Origin: a virus
IMG/VR virus record: IMGVR_UViG_3300032560_000095
Location: 1 to 28,283 of that record
Length of the DNA: 28,283 bases
Reading direction: 5' to 3' (one strand)
Position numbers and translations under genes: made by a program. Below the pieces are notes generated by a model. The model did not search any database and was not told where the DNA came from. It was given only the letters and a program-made list of their open reading frames with translations. Below, piece by piece: positions 22,072 to 27,030 of the stretch; the first letter of the stretch is position 1, and every line of letters starts with the position of its first letter.

Positions 22072-22808
22072 ATGAGTTGGCTCTTTTCGAAGGTGCTGGT
22101 GGAGGAATACTTGGGGGACATTTGCTTGGATGGCGAACAGTCTGTGCAGTCGAATGGGAAGCCTATCCAGCAAGCGTATTGTGCGCCAGGCAAAACGATG
22201 GACTTTTGCCGAGTTTCCCAATATGGGATGACGTTCAAACCTTTGATGGAAAGCCTTGGCGAGGAATTGTTGATGTCATTTCTGGCGGATTTCCATGTCA
22301 AGACATCAGCGCAGCAGGAAAAGGGGGGGGCATTGAAGGCGAAAGAAGCGGAATGTGGCGAGAGATGGCAAGGATTATTGGCGAAGTACGACCCAAATAC
22401 GCATTCATTGAAAACAGTCCAATGCTCACTTCTCGAGGACTCGAACGAGTCCTTGCAGATTTGGCCCAAATGGGGTTCGATGCGGAATGGGGTGTGTTGG
22501 GAGCAGACTACATCGGACTGCCCCATCGGAGAGAACGAATATGGGTGTTGGCTTCCGACTCCAGTCACCAGCATGTGGAGAGGCGCAGCAAGCAAAAGAT
22601 ATTGGGGAAGCCAAGATTACAGGGCATCGTTTACAACCGAGTGGATAAGAACGAGCAAGGACTCAGAGCAATACTATCATCCGGATTATGTAGAACTCAT
22701 AATGGACTTTCCGGACAAGTGGACAGAATTAAAGCCATTGGAAATGCACAAGTTCCAAGAGTGGCAGCAACCGCTTTTGAACTCCTTAAAAAACGATTAG
22801 ATGGATGA
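22068..22808 (+). CDS. C5-cytosine DNA methyltransferase
   Basis: 246 aa with the C5-MTase motifs in order: I FEGAGGG (8-14, SAM binding), IV GGFPCQDIS (73-81, catalytic Cys77), VI ENSP (115-118; ENV is usual), VIII RRERIW (154-159) and X IGNAQVP (224-230). The target-recognition region between VIII and X is only about 60 residues, so the enzyme is short for the family. It adds methyl groups to cytosines of a specific site, most simply to protect phage DNA from host restriction; no restriction enzyme is next to it. ATG 22068 overlaps the DUF1376 stop. Unlike its neighbours it uses many C/G-ending codons, and a second ORF covers it in the +1 frame. Confidence 0.9.
   Translation: MNELALFEGAGGGILGGHLLGWRTVCAVEWEAYPASVLCARQNDGLLPSFPIWDDVQTFDGKPWRGIVDVISGGFPCQDISAAGKGGGIEGERSGMWREMARIIGEVRPKYAFIENSPMLTSRGLERVLADLAQMGFDAEWGVLGADYIGLPHRRERIWVLASDSSHQHVERRSKQKILGKPRLQGIVYNRVDKNEQGLRAILSSGLCRTHNGLSGQVDRIKAIGNAQVPRVAATAFELLKKRLDG
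22072..22800 (+). CDS. Overlapping ORF in the +1 frame of the methyltransferase gene
   Basis: 242 codons that cover almost the entire methyltransferase gene on the same strand. It starts 4 bases later (ATGAATG) and ends in TAG directly before the next gene's ATG at 22801. The predicted protein has a start MSWLFSKVLVEEYLGD, then AKYDPNTHSLKTVQCSLLED (104-123), WPKWGSMRNGVCWEQ (131-145), WLPTP (160-164) and YYHPDYVELIMDFPDKWTEL (201-220). I recall these patterns from uncharacterised phage proteins, but cannot say here whether that family is itself always a shadow of methyltransferase genes. It is soluble-looking, with many Trp and Cys. Either it is a second, overprinted gene, or the methyltransferase sequence happens to keep this frame open. 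An opposed ORF of about 190 codons here shows that chance openness must be considered. Confidence 0.5.
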   Translation: MSWLFSKVLVEEYLGDICLDGEQSVQSNGKPIQQAYCAPGKTMDFCRVSQYGMTFKPLMESLGEELLMSFLADFHVKTSAQQEKGGALKAKEAECGERWQGLLAKYDPNTHSLKTVQCSLLEDSNESLQIWPKWGSMRNGVCWEQTTSDCPIGENEYGCWLPTPVTSMWRGAASKRYWGSQDYRASFTTEWIRTSKDSEQYYHPDYVELIMDFPDKWTELKPLEMHKFQEWQQPLLNSLKND

Positions 22809-22986
22809 AGAAAAGCATAAACATCGATGTGCTGTGCGCCAGCTTATTTATTGGCGAAGAACGTGGGGTTTGGCGCAATTTAGAATTTATTTGCAAAAAA
22901 GCAGATTTAGTAAGGAATTATTAAGAGATTTAGAAAACCAATGGATGAAGGGAAATAGAGCAGATGAATATGGAGAATGGAAATGA
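22801..22986 (+). CDS. Small basic phage protein (H-R-C...G-N-R motif)
   Basis: 61 aa: MDEEKHKHRCAVRQLIYWRR, then a helix and a final KGNRADEYGEWK. The HxHRC-VR-L start and GNR...W(K) end are shared with a group of small phage proteins that I recall as DUF7696; this is from memory. Its ATG directly follows the stop of the overlapping ORF at 22800 and lies 8 bases inside the methyltransferase gene. Function unknown; the charge suggests binding to nucleic acid or a protein partner. Confidence 0.7.
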   Translation: MDEEKHKHRCAVRQLIYWRRTWGLAQFRIYLQKSRFSKELLRDLENQWMKGNRADEYGEWK

Positions 22987-23315
22987 ATCTTGAACAATTA
23001 ACGGAAAACAGGGTGGAAGAAGCATTAATTAAACTTTCTTCTACAGATGAATCTCATGCAGCTTGGGCTGGTCAAGTTAAATACCTTGAGGAAGGCTTAA
23101 AACAGGCTAAGAGCCATTCTTTTCTATTGGCTGAAGGCACAGTAGCAGAAAGAGAAGCAAAGGCTCTATCAAGCGATAAATACGCACAAGCGGTACAAGC
23201 TTGGACTGAAGCTTTAAAACAATTTAAGAAAATAGACAATGAACGCAATCATGAAATGCGGATTATTGATATTTGGCGCACTTTATCTTCTAATCGCAGA
23301 CAAGGAAATATGTAA
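22983..23315 (+). CDS. Helical phage protein, unknown function
   Basis: 110 aa from ATG 22983, which overlaps the previous stop (ATGA) and has GGAGA upstream; the ATG at 22977 is too close to that site. The protein is helical and charged (VKYLEEGLKQAKSHSFLLAE, GTVAEREAKALSSDKYAQAV) and ends WRTLSSNRRQGNM. The GTVAEREAKA...NRRQGN pattern recurs in small proteins of the replication region of many phages, but no function is known to me. The stop overlaps the next start (TAATG). Confidence 0.7.
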   Translation: MNLEQLTENRVEEALIKLSSTDESHAAWAGQVKYLEEGLKQAKSHSFLLAEGTVAEREAKALSSDKYAQAVQAWTEALKQFKKIDNERNHEMRIIDIWRTLSSNRRQGNM

Positions 23316-23938
23316 TGCCTATTAAATTAATTGTTATTCCAATAAAGTCTGAAGAAGCTGTGCCTTGGATAATGGAAAAACATTATGCAAAGCGACTTCC
23401 TTGCATAAGTTACGCTTTTGGACTTTATGAGGAAAATCAATTAGTTGGAGTTGTAACTTATGGTACTCCAGCATCTAACAGTCTTTGTGAAGGTATTTGC
23501 GGTAAAGATTACAAGGAATTTGTGCTTGAATTAAATAGACTTTGTTTGCTTCATAACACTAAAAATCAGTCTAGTTTTTTGGTTGGAAATTCAATCAAAA
23601 TGTTGCCTAAACCTAAAATTATTGTTTCCTATGCAGATACAGCGCAAGGTCATGTAGGTTATGTGTATCAAGCTACAAACTTTTTGTTTACTGGAACTAC
23701 TAAAGAACGCACAGATATGAGTGCTGGTAAAGGAAAACATAGTAGACACGCTACAGACCCATCCATAAGGCAATTTAGAAGCGCAAAACATAGATACATA
23801 TACTTTCATGGCACAAAAACAGACAAAAAATTGTTGCAACGCAAACTTAATTATGATGTTTTGCCTTATCCAAAAGGTGAAACAAAACAATATGATGCTG
23901 GTGGCAAAGTTTTAACTCAATCAATACTTTTCACTTAA
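23315..23938 (+). CDS. Mom-like DNA modification protein (GNAT-type fold)
   Basis: 207 aa. EKHYAKRLPCISYAFGLYEE (21-40), LVGVVTYGTPAS, ELNRLCLLH (72-80) and SYADTAQGHVGYVYQATNF (105-123) follow the pattern of phage Mu Mom and its relatives: E-x-H-Y near the start, a GNAT-like core, and S-[YF]-A-D-x-x-x-G-H-x-G-x-[VI]-Y-Q-A. Mom changes adenines in phage DNA to a carbamoylmethyl form and so protects against many restriction enzymes. The chemistry is inferred for this protein. It lies two genes after the cytosine methyltransferase, which suggests a shared protective role. A different GNAT acetyltransferase function cannot be excluded. The start overlaps the upstream TAA (TAATG). Confidence 0.72.
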   Translation: MPIKLIVIPIKSEEAVPWIMEKHYAKRLPCISYAFGLYEENQLVGVVTYGTPASNSLCEGICGKDYKEFVLELNRLCLLHNTKNQSSFLVGNSIKMLPKPKIIVSYADTAQGHVGYVYQATNFLFTGTTKERTDMSAGKGKHSRHATDPSIRQFRSAKHRYIYFHGTKTDKKLLQRKLNYDVLPYPKGETKQYDAGGKVLTQSILFT

Positions 23939-23948
23939 AAGGAAAAAA

Positions 23949-24113
23949 ATGAAAGACTTTAGCTTACCTTTTTTAGTATCCAAAAAGCTTTTGGATGGTT
24001 ATTACGATGCAATGCTCAAACAAGATAAGCAAAGAGCTTATGAAATTGCTACCGATTTAGTAGAAATGGCCTTAAAACTACAGGATATTGCTGGTGAAGA
24101 TAAAAAAGTTTGA
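23949..24113 (+). CDS. 54-aa protein, unknown function
   Basis: ATG at 23949 with AAGGA 8 bases upstream, TGA at 24111-24113. The protein (MKDFSLPFLVSKKLLDGYYD, then AMLKQDKQRAYEIATDLVEM, ALKLQDIAGEDKKV) is amphipathic-helical and mildly charged. It fills the gap between the Mom-like gene and the next nuclease-like gene, overlapping the latter by 20 bases. The good ribosome-binding site and lack of another gene here support it. No family recognised. Confidence 0.65.
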   Translation: MKDFSLPFLVSKKLLDGYYDAMLKQDKQRAYEIATDLVEMALKLQDIAGEDKKV

Positions 24114-24522
24114 TCAGGCCCTTCATGACAAATACGATCCTCCAGCTAGAGCTGCGGTAGCTGAATGGATTTCTATGAAATGGGGGCTTACAGCTTTAGA
24201 TAATCCTGATATTTATGGCACAGACTTAATTATTCATAGGGGCTCTGTTCCTGTAGGGTTTGCCGAAGTTGAGGTTAGATCTTGGAATCCCCATTGTCCT
24301 TTTCCTACAATCCATGTGCCTGTAAGAAAAAAACATATGCTAGAAATACCTAAAACGCTGTTTTTTGCATTAAACCAAGATATGACTCATGCTTACTGGA
24401 TCACAGGAACAAAAGCTTTAAGCTTTCCGACCATAGAAATGCGTGATGAAACTAAGCATGAAGCTTATTATGATGTTCCTAAAACATTGTTTAAATATGT
24501 CGATTTAACGGAACTTTTTTAA
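24094..24522 (+). CDS. Possible restriction-endonuclease-like protein
   Basis: 142 aa from the GTG at 24094, which has AGGA 8 bases upstream; a TTG at 24088 is also in frame. The sequence GTDLIIHRG (42-50) followed by VGFAEVEVRS (55-64) could be the D...E-x-E core of a PD-(D/E)XK-type nuclease, with Asp44 and Glu58/Glu60; the usual Lys is absent. The PFPTIHVPVRKK stretch (69-80) is reminiscent of phage proteins with the same layout. The next two genes are also nuclease-like, which supports a DNA-processing role. The enzyme call is tentative; it may be non-catalytic. Confidence 0.5.
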   Translation: MKIKKFDQALHDKYDPPARAAVAEWISMKWGLTALDNPDIYGTDLIIHRGSVPVGFAEVEVRSWNPHCPFPTIHVPVRKKHMLEIPKTLFFALNQDMTHAYWITGTKALSFPTIEMRDETKHEAYYDVPKTLFKYVDLTELF

Positions 24523-24815
24523 TGGCAACCAAAGCAGAAAAAGAGATTTATGCAAAATTGACACGATTGGGCTGCATATTGTGTAGGCAGCAAGGAATTG
24601 AAACAACCGATACAGAAGTGGAAATGCATCACGTTAGAAGGTATGGAGGAAAAAGAAATCTTGCGCCTGTCATCCCCTTATGCGCTTACCATCATCGACT
24701 TGGAGATTCCAGTTATCACGCACTTGGGGCTAAAGGATTTACATCTTATTGGGGAATAAGCCCTGAAGAATTAATAGAAAAAACCAATGACTTATTACAA
24801 AAAACGAGTGGATGA
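24522..24815 (+). CDS. Ref-like HNH nuclease
   Basis: 97 aa: ATKAEKEIYAKLTRLGCILC, EMHHVRRYGGKRNLAP, PLCAYHHRLGDSSYHALGA and FTSYWGISPEELIE. This is the pattern of the phage P1 Ref / recombination-enhancing nuclease family, with Cys18/Cys21 and Cys54/His57 as zinc ligands and His36/His37 and His58 in the HNH active site. In P1, Ref cuts DNA in a RecA-dependent way; a similar role in recombination or host-DNA cutting is possible. The start overlaps the upstream TAA (TAATG). Length is shorter than P1 Ref (186 aa, from memory), so it is the core domain only. Confidence 0.78.
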   Translation: MATKAEKEIYAKLTRLGCILCRQQGIETTDTEVEMHHVRRYGGKRNLAPVIPLCAYHHRLGDSSYHALGAKGFTSYWGISPEELIEKTNDLLQKTSG

Positions 24816-25074
24816 AAACCAAAATCAAATAATTCATACGTTTATAGCGTTGGGGGCTTCTGTTTTAAATCTTTCTAGAGTAGGCCAAGGCTGTCCAGAT
24901 CTGTTAATTGGCTACAAAGGCGTAAGTTGTTTAGTTGAGATTAAGCGAGATTCAAAAGCTGCATTTACTGATCCTCAAGTAAAGTTTATGCAAACCTGGC
25001 GAGGTGGAGCAGTCAGTCGGATAGATTCAGTTGATGCTGCCATTAGATTAATTAAAATGCTTGACATGGGTTAA
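24787..25074 (+). CDS. VRR-NUC domain nuclease (Holliday-junction resolvase-like)
   Basis: 95 aa. VDENQNQIIHTFIALGASVL, RVGQGCPDLLIGYKG and LVEIKRDSKAAFTDPQVKFM are typical of the VRR-NUC family, a PD-(D/E)XK fold. Glu10, Asp38 and the Glu51-x-Lys53 pair are the likely metal and catalytic residues, with Gln64 in support. Stand-alone phage versions are thought to act as structure-specific nucleases on recombination or replication intermediates. It overlaps the Ref-like gene by 29 bases; a GTG at 24808 is an alternative start. The 3' end contains the -35 of the promoter at 25061. Confidence 0.85.
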   Translation: MTYYKKRVDENQNQIIHTFIALGASVLNLSRVGQGCPDLLIGYKGVSCLVEIKRDSKAAFTDPQVKFMQTWRGGAVSRIDSVDAAIRLIKMLDMG

Positions 25075-25088
25075 GATTGACCTAAAAT
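25061..25088 (+). promoter_or_regulatory. Strong sigma-70 promoter for the terminase-side operon
   Basis: TTGACA (25061-25066), 16-base spacer, TAAAAT (25083-25088): 6/6 and 5/6 matches. The expected start (about 25094-25096) coincides with the 5' arm of the stem-loop at 25093-25113. It lies at the end of the VRR-NUC gene, upstream of the 86-aa gene, and would drive the operon that runs to the terminase genes. Confidence 0.6.
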
Positions 25089-25092
25089 TAAC

Positions 25093-25117
25093 GGAGCTAC
25101 GATTTGTAGCTTCTTTT
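25093..25117 (+). promoter_or_regulatory. Stem-loop at the predicted mRNA 5' end (or intrinsic terminator)
   Basis: GGAGCTAC (25093-25100), loop GATTT and GTAGCTTC (25106-25113) pair over 8 positions with one G-U, followed by TTTT. Read as an RNA start it would give the transcript from 25061 a 5' hairpin that could protect it. Read from upstream genes it could terminate the early operon. Both are possible together. The ribosome-binding site of the next gene follows at 25121-25124. Confidence 0.5.
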
Positions 25118-25134
25118 GCAAAAGGAAAATTAAA

Positions 25135-25395
25135 ATGGCAATGGGCAAAACAACTAATCCAAACAGCACTAAAGGCGTACCAGCCAAGGGTGTAGTAGTT
25201 CCTAAAGGTGCTGATGCAGCCGATACTAAAGGCGAACGTCATGCTAAAGCAGTTCGTGGCGGTGTCGCTATGGGCAAAGAAGATGCTATTGGCTCTGACA
25301 AAGAGTTCAACACAGGCCGTACTGCTGGTGTTTGCTATGAGCATAAGCGCACAGCTTATGGCGCAGAAGATAAAAACGAAAAAGACCCTATGTAA
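25135..25395 (+). CDS. Conserved small phage protein (G-V-A-M-G-K-E-D-A-I-G motif)
   Basis: 86 aa, rich in Gly, Ala and Lys (TTNPNSTKGVPAKGVVVPKG, then GGVAMGKEDAIGSDKEFNTG, RTAGVCYEHKR). The second stretch is a pattern I recall from phage proteins of unknown function encoded near terminase genes. The composition suggests a largely unfolded protein. AAGGA precedes the ATG by 8 bases. A shadow ORF lies in another frame. The gene is the first behind the 25061 promoter. Confidence 0.7.
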   Translation: MAMGKTTNPNSTKGVPAKGVVVPKGADAADTKGERHAKAVRGGVAMGKEDAIGSDKEFNTGRTAGVCYEHKRTAYGAEDKNEKDPM

Positions 25396-25398
25396 TGC

Positions 25399-25432
25399 GA
25401 AAGCCCTGGGTGCGTGACCTCCCAAGGCTTTC
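25399..25432 (+). other. Long imperfect hairpin between two genes
   Basis: GAAAGCC (25399-25405) pairs with GGCTTTC (25426-25432), and inside it TGGG pairs with CCCA around the 10-base loop TGCGTGACCT, with one C-A mismatch. It begins 4 bases after a stop codon and has no T run after it, so it is not a standard intrinsic terminator. mRNA stabilisation, processing or a binding site are possible. Confidence 0.55.
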
Positions 25433-25458
25433 TAACCAAAAACTAATCGGAGAAGTTA

Positions 25459-25692
25459 ATGGCTGTAGAAAAGAATAAAGACAGTTGTAATTCCTGTCTA
25501 TTTTTCGTTGTAGGTGAACGCATGGGAATCTGTAAGCGATTCCCTTCTGCCGTTAATAAATCCAATGACGATTGGTGTGGCGAGTGGCAACTGACTGAAA
25601 GTTTAGCTTTAGAGCAAATAGTTCAAATGATGACTGAACCAGTATTGATTTCTGAACCAAAAAAGAAACCAGGAAGGCCAAGAAAAGCATGA
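25459..25692 (+). CDS. Four-Cys zinc-ribbon-like protein with AT-hook-like tail
   Basis: 77 aa. CNSCLFF (Cys10, Cys13), GICKRFP and DDWCGEW supply four Cys in the spacing C-x2-C...C...C of small zinc-binding phage proteins. After a linker the C-terminus reads KKKPGRPRKA, whose P-G-R-P-R-K core resembles an AT-hook that binds the minor groove of AT-rich DNA. This combination suggests a DNA-binding protein, possibly a regulator of the late genes that follow. GGAG lies 8 bases upstream. The stop overlaps the next ATG (ATGA). Confidence 0.65.
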   Translation: MAVEKNKDSCNSCLFFVVGERMGICKRFPSAVNKSNDDWCGEWQLTESLALEQIVQMMTEPVLISEPKKKPGRPRKA

Positions 25693-26003
25693 ATTTAAAG
25701 CCATTAGCAGACAAAATTGTTGTAAAACCTGATGTTCGAGAGCTTTCTAGCATTATTTTTGTTGATAACAAAGAAGTAGAAAACATGGGTACAGTCATAG
25801 CTGTAGGCCCTGGAAAGAAATTATCAGGTGGTCGCAGAGAAGATATGCCTATTCAAGTAGGAGCTAGAGTTCGATTTGGCACTATGAACGATGACAAAGG
25901 CGAGGAATATCTTAAATACTTCCCTTATGTTGAAGATGGCGTTAAATACCTAGTCATGAGCTGGCAAGATATTTGCTTTCAAGAGGAGTCTGAAAATGCT
26001 TAA
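25689..26003 (+). CDS. GroES-like co-chaperonin
   Basis: 104 aa. MNLKPLADKIVVKPDVREL (1-19), then SSIIFVDNKE (20-29), MGTVIAVGPGKK (33-44), VGARVRFGT (57-65) and VKYLVMSWQDI (85-95) match the Cpn10/GroES order of strands, with IIF in place of the usual I-V-L GroEL-binding tripeptide in the mobile loop. It would cap the host GroEL to fold phage proteins such as the coat, as T4 gp31 does for gp23. No GroEL gene is in the window, so host GroEL is the presumed partner. The start overlaps the previous stop (ATGA) and the gene overlaps the next ATG by 8 bases. Confidence 0.82.
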   Translation: MNLKPLADKIVVKPDVRELSSIIFVDNKEVENMGTVIAVGPGKKLSGGRREDMPIQVGARVRFGTMNDDKGEEYLKYFPYVEDGVKYLVMSWQDICFQEESENA

Positions 26004-26331
26004 ATGGTTAAAAAATGCATGGCCTTGGAAATCAAAGTCTATGACCACAGAACAAATCATCACTTCTTGGGCAGCATTTAACAATGAATCAGCCAAATTT
26101 AGAGAAACAAGACTTCAGCAGTTGTTAGATGAAGATAAACCTCGTAAACCAGCTCTTAAAAAAGCTACAACTCGGAGCAAGACCATGCCACTCAAAAAAT
26201 CAGCAAGCCCTAAAGCATTTAAAGAAAATATTAAAACCGAAGTAAAAGCTGGTAAACCAGTAAAACAAGCCGTTGCCATTAGTTACGCAGTTAAAAAAGA
26301 AGCAACAAAGAAAACGAAAGGTAAAAAATGA
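25996..26331 (+). CDS. Basic two-part protein (DUF6496-like C-terminal half)
   Basis: 111 aa. The N-terminal part has Trp-rich MLKWLKNAWPWKSKSM and a helical FNNESAKFRETRLQQLLDED. The C-terminal half (MPLKKSASPKAFKENIKTEV, then KAGKPVKQAVAISYAVKKEA) resembles a small basic unit I recall as DUF6496 in phage and bacterial proteins: K-x-N-I-K-x-E-x-K-A-G-K-P-x-K-Q-A-V-A-I. In other phages that unit is a separate short protein, so this may be a fusion. The high Lys content suggests DNA or RNA binding. Its stop overlaps the next ATG (ATGA). Confidence 0.65.
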   Translation: MLKWLKNAWPWKSKSMTTEQIITSWAAFNNESAKFRETRLQQLLDEDKPRKPALKKATTRSKTMPLKKSASPKAFKENIKTEVKAGKPVKQAVAISYAVKKEATKKTKGKK

Positions 26332-26483
26332 ACGTAACATTCACTATTGAACAACTAAACGCTATTTTGTCTTATTGCGACCAAATGCCGTATAGATTTG
26401 CTAAACCCCTAATTGATCAAATTCAGGCTATTGCTGAACCTCAAGTAAAAGAGCAAACTCCAGTAGAAGTAGTAGCGGAATGA
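26328..26483 (+). CDS. 51-aa protein of unknown function
   Basis: ATG at 26328 and TGA at 26481-26483, both in ATGA overlaps with neighbours. The protein MNVTFTIEQLNAILSYCDQM continues PYRFAKPLIDQIQAIAEPQV with an acidic tail. The beginning (N-[VI]-T-F-T-[IV]-E-[QE]-[LI]-N-x-I-L, then P-Y...A-x-x-L-I-x-x-I) is a pattern I recall from many small phage proteins. The double overlap and pattern make it a real gene despite its length. Confidence 0.72.
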   Translation: MNVTFTIEQLNAILSYCDQMPYRFAKPLIDQIQAIAEPQVKEQTPVEVVAE

Positions 26484-26680
26484 CAAGCCCTAATTTTTAC
26501 CTTCCTTATCCTGTTCCGCAAAGCATTGATGAAATTCAAGCGGATATGAACGCAGTTATCAATCAACCTGGAGTGCCACAAGAGTTGCAAGACCAATGGA
26601 AGAATGTGCAAAATAGTCCAGAGGTGCAAGCTGATGTAGATCAGGCTGAAGCTAATAGCGATTCAATGGCTAATGAGTAA
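26480..26680 (+). CDS. Small acidic protein, unknown function
   Basis: 66 aa, rich in Gln, Asn, Asp and Pro (MTSPNFYLPYPVPQSIDEIQ, then ELQDQWKNVQNSPEVQADVD). The start overlaps the previous stop (ATGA). It is followed by 35 bases without a gene, holding a poor promoter-like TTGTTT / 18 bases / TAAAAT, and then the small-terminase candidate. No family is recognised. Confidence 0.6.
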   Translation: MTSPNFYLPYPVPQSIDEIQADMNAVINQPGVPQELQDQWKNVQNSPEVQADVDQAEANSDSMANE

Positions 26681-26715
26681 GTAATTGTTTACTAACTTTA
26701 ATATCCAATAAAATC

Positions 26716-27030
26716 ATGGACATGGAACAAGAATCAATTATTCCTGATGAACCTAAAAAGGTAGGGGCTCCTATTGGCAATCAAAATGCTAAGAAGAAGC
26801 CTTTTACTGAGCAGATGAAAAGGTTTATTCTTGCCAATCCTGAAAAGATGGAAAAGATTATTGAAGGCATTTTTAAAGAAGCTGAAGATGGAAGTCTTGC
26901 TGCATTAAGCATCATTATGGATAGAGTAGAAGGAAAGCCAATACAGGCTACCGACATTACTTCATCTGATGGAACAGTCATTAGCGCAATAGCTATGAGC
27001 TTTGTAGAGCCTGATGGAAACAAAGATTGA
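26716..27030 (+). CDS. Putative small terminase subunit (DUF5681-like)
   Basis: 104 aa. KKVGAPIGNQNAKKKPFTEQ (14-33) has the G-x-P-x-G-N-x-N-A motif found at the start of phage packaging-region proteins, followed by helices (MEKIIEGIFKEAEDGSLAAL, then MDRVEGKPIQATDI). The gene lies directly before and overlaps the large terminase by 17 bases, the usual place of the small subunit that recognises phage DNA for packaging. No clear ribosome-binding site stands before either ATG (26716 or 26722). An unrelated DNA-binding protein is possible, but position favours the small terminase. Confidence 0.65.
   Translation: MDMEQESIIPDEPKKVGAPIGNQNAKKKPFTEQMKRFILANPEKMEKIIEGIFKEAEDGSLAALSIIMDRVEGKPIQATDITSSDGTVISAIAMSFVEPDGNKD

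Noticed and set aside
22014-22595. Opposed ORF of about 190 codons across the methyltransferase gene
   Set aside because: No ribosome-binding site context, Cys/Ser/His-rich composition without recognisable motifs, and it opposes a coupled operon. It probably results from the base composition of the locus. It also warns that open frames here can arise by chance.
25048-25425. Opposed 125-codon ORF covering the promoter and the 86-aa gene
   Set aside because: It runs against two well-supported genes, covers a near-consensus promoter and a hairpin, and has no motif.
26681-26715. Promoter before the small terminase
   Set aside because: TTGTTT with an 18-base spacer and TAAAAT has a poor -35, and transcription would start within the coding region. 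Too weak to list as a feature.
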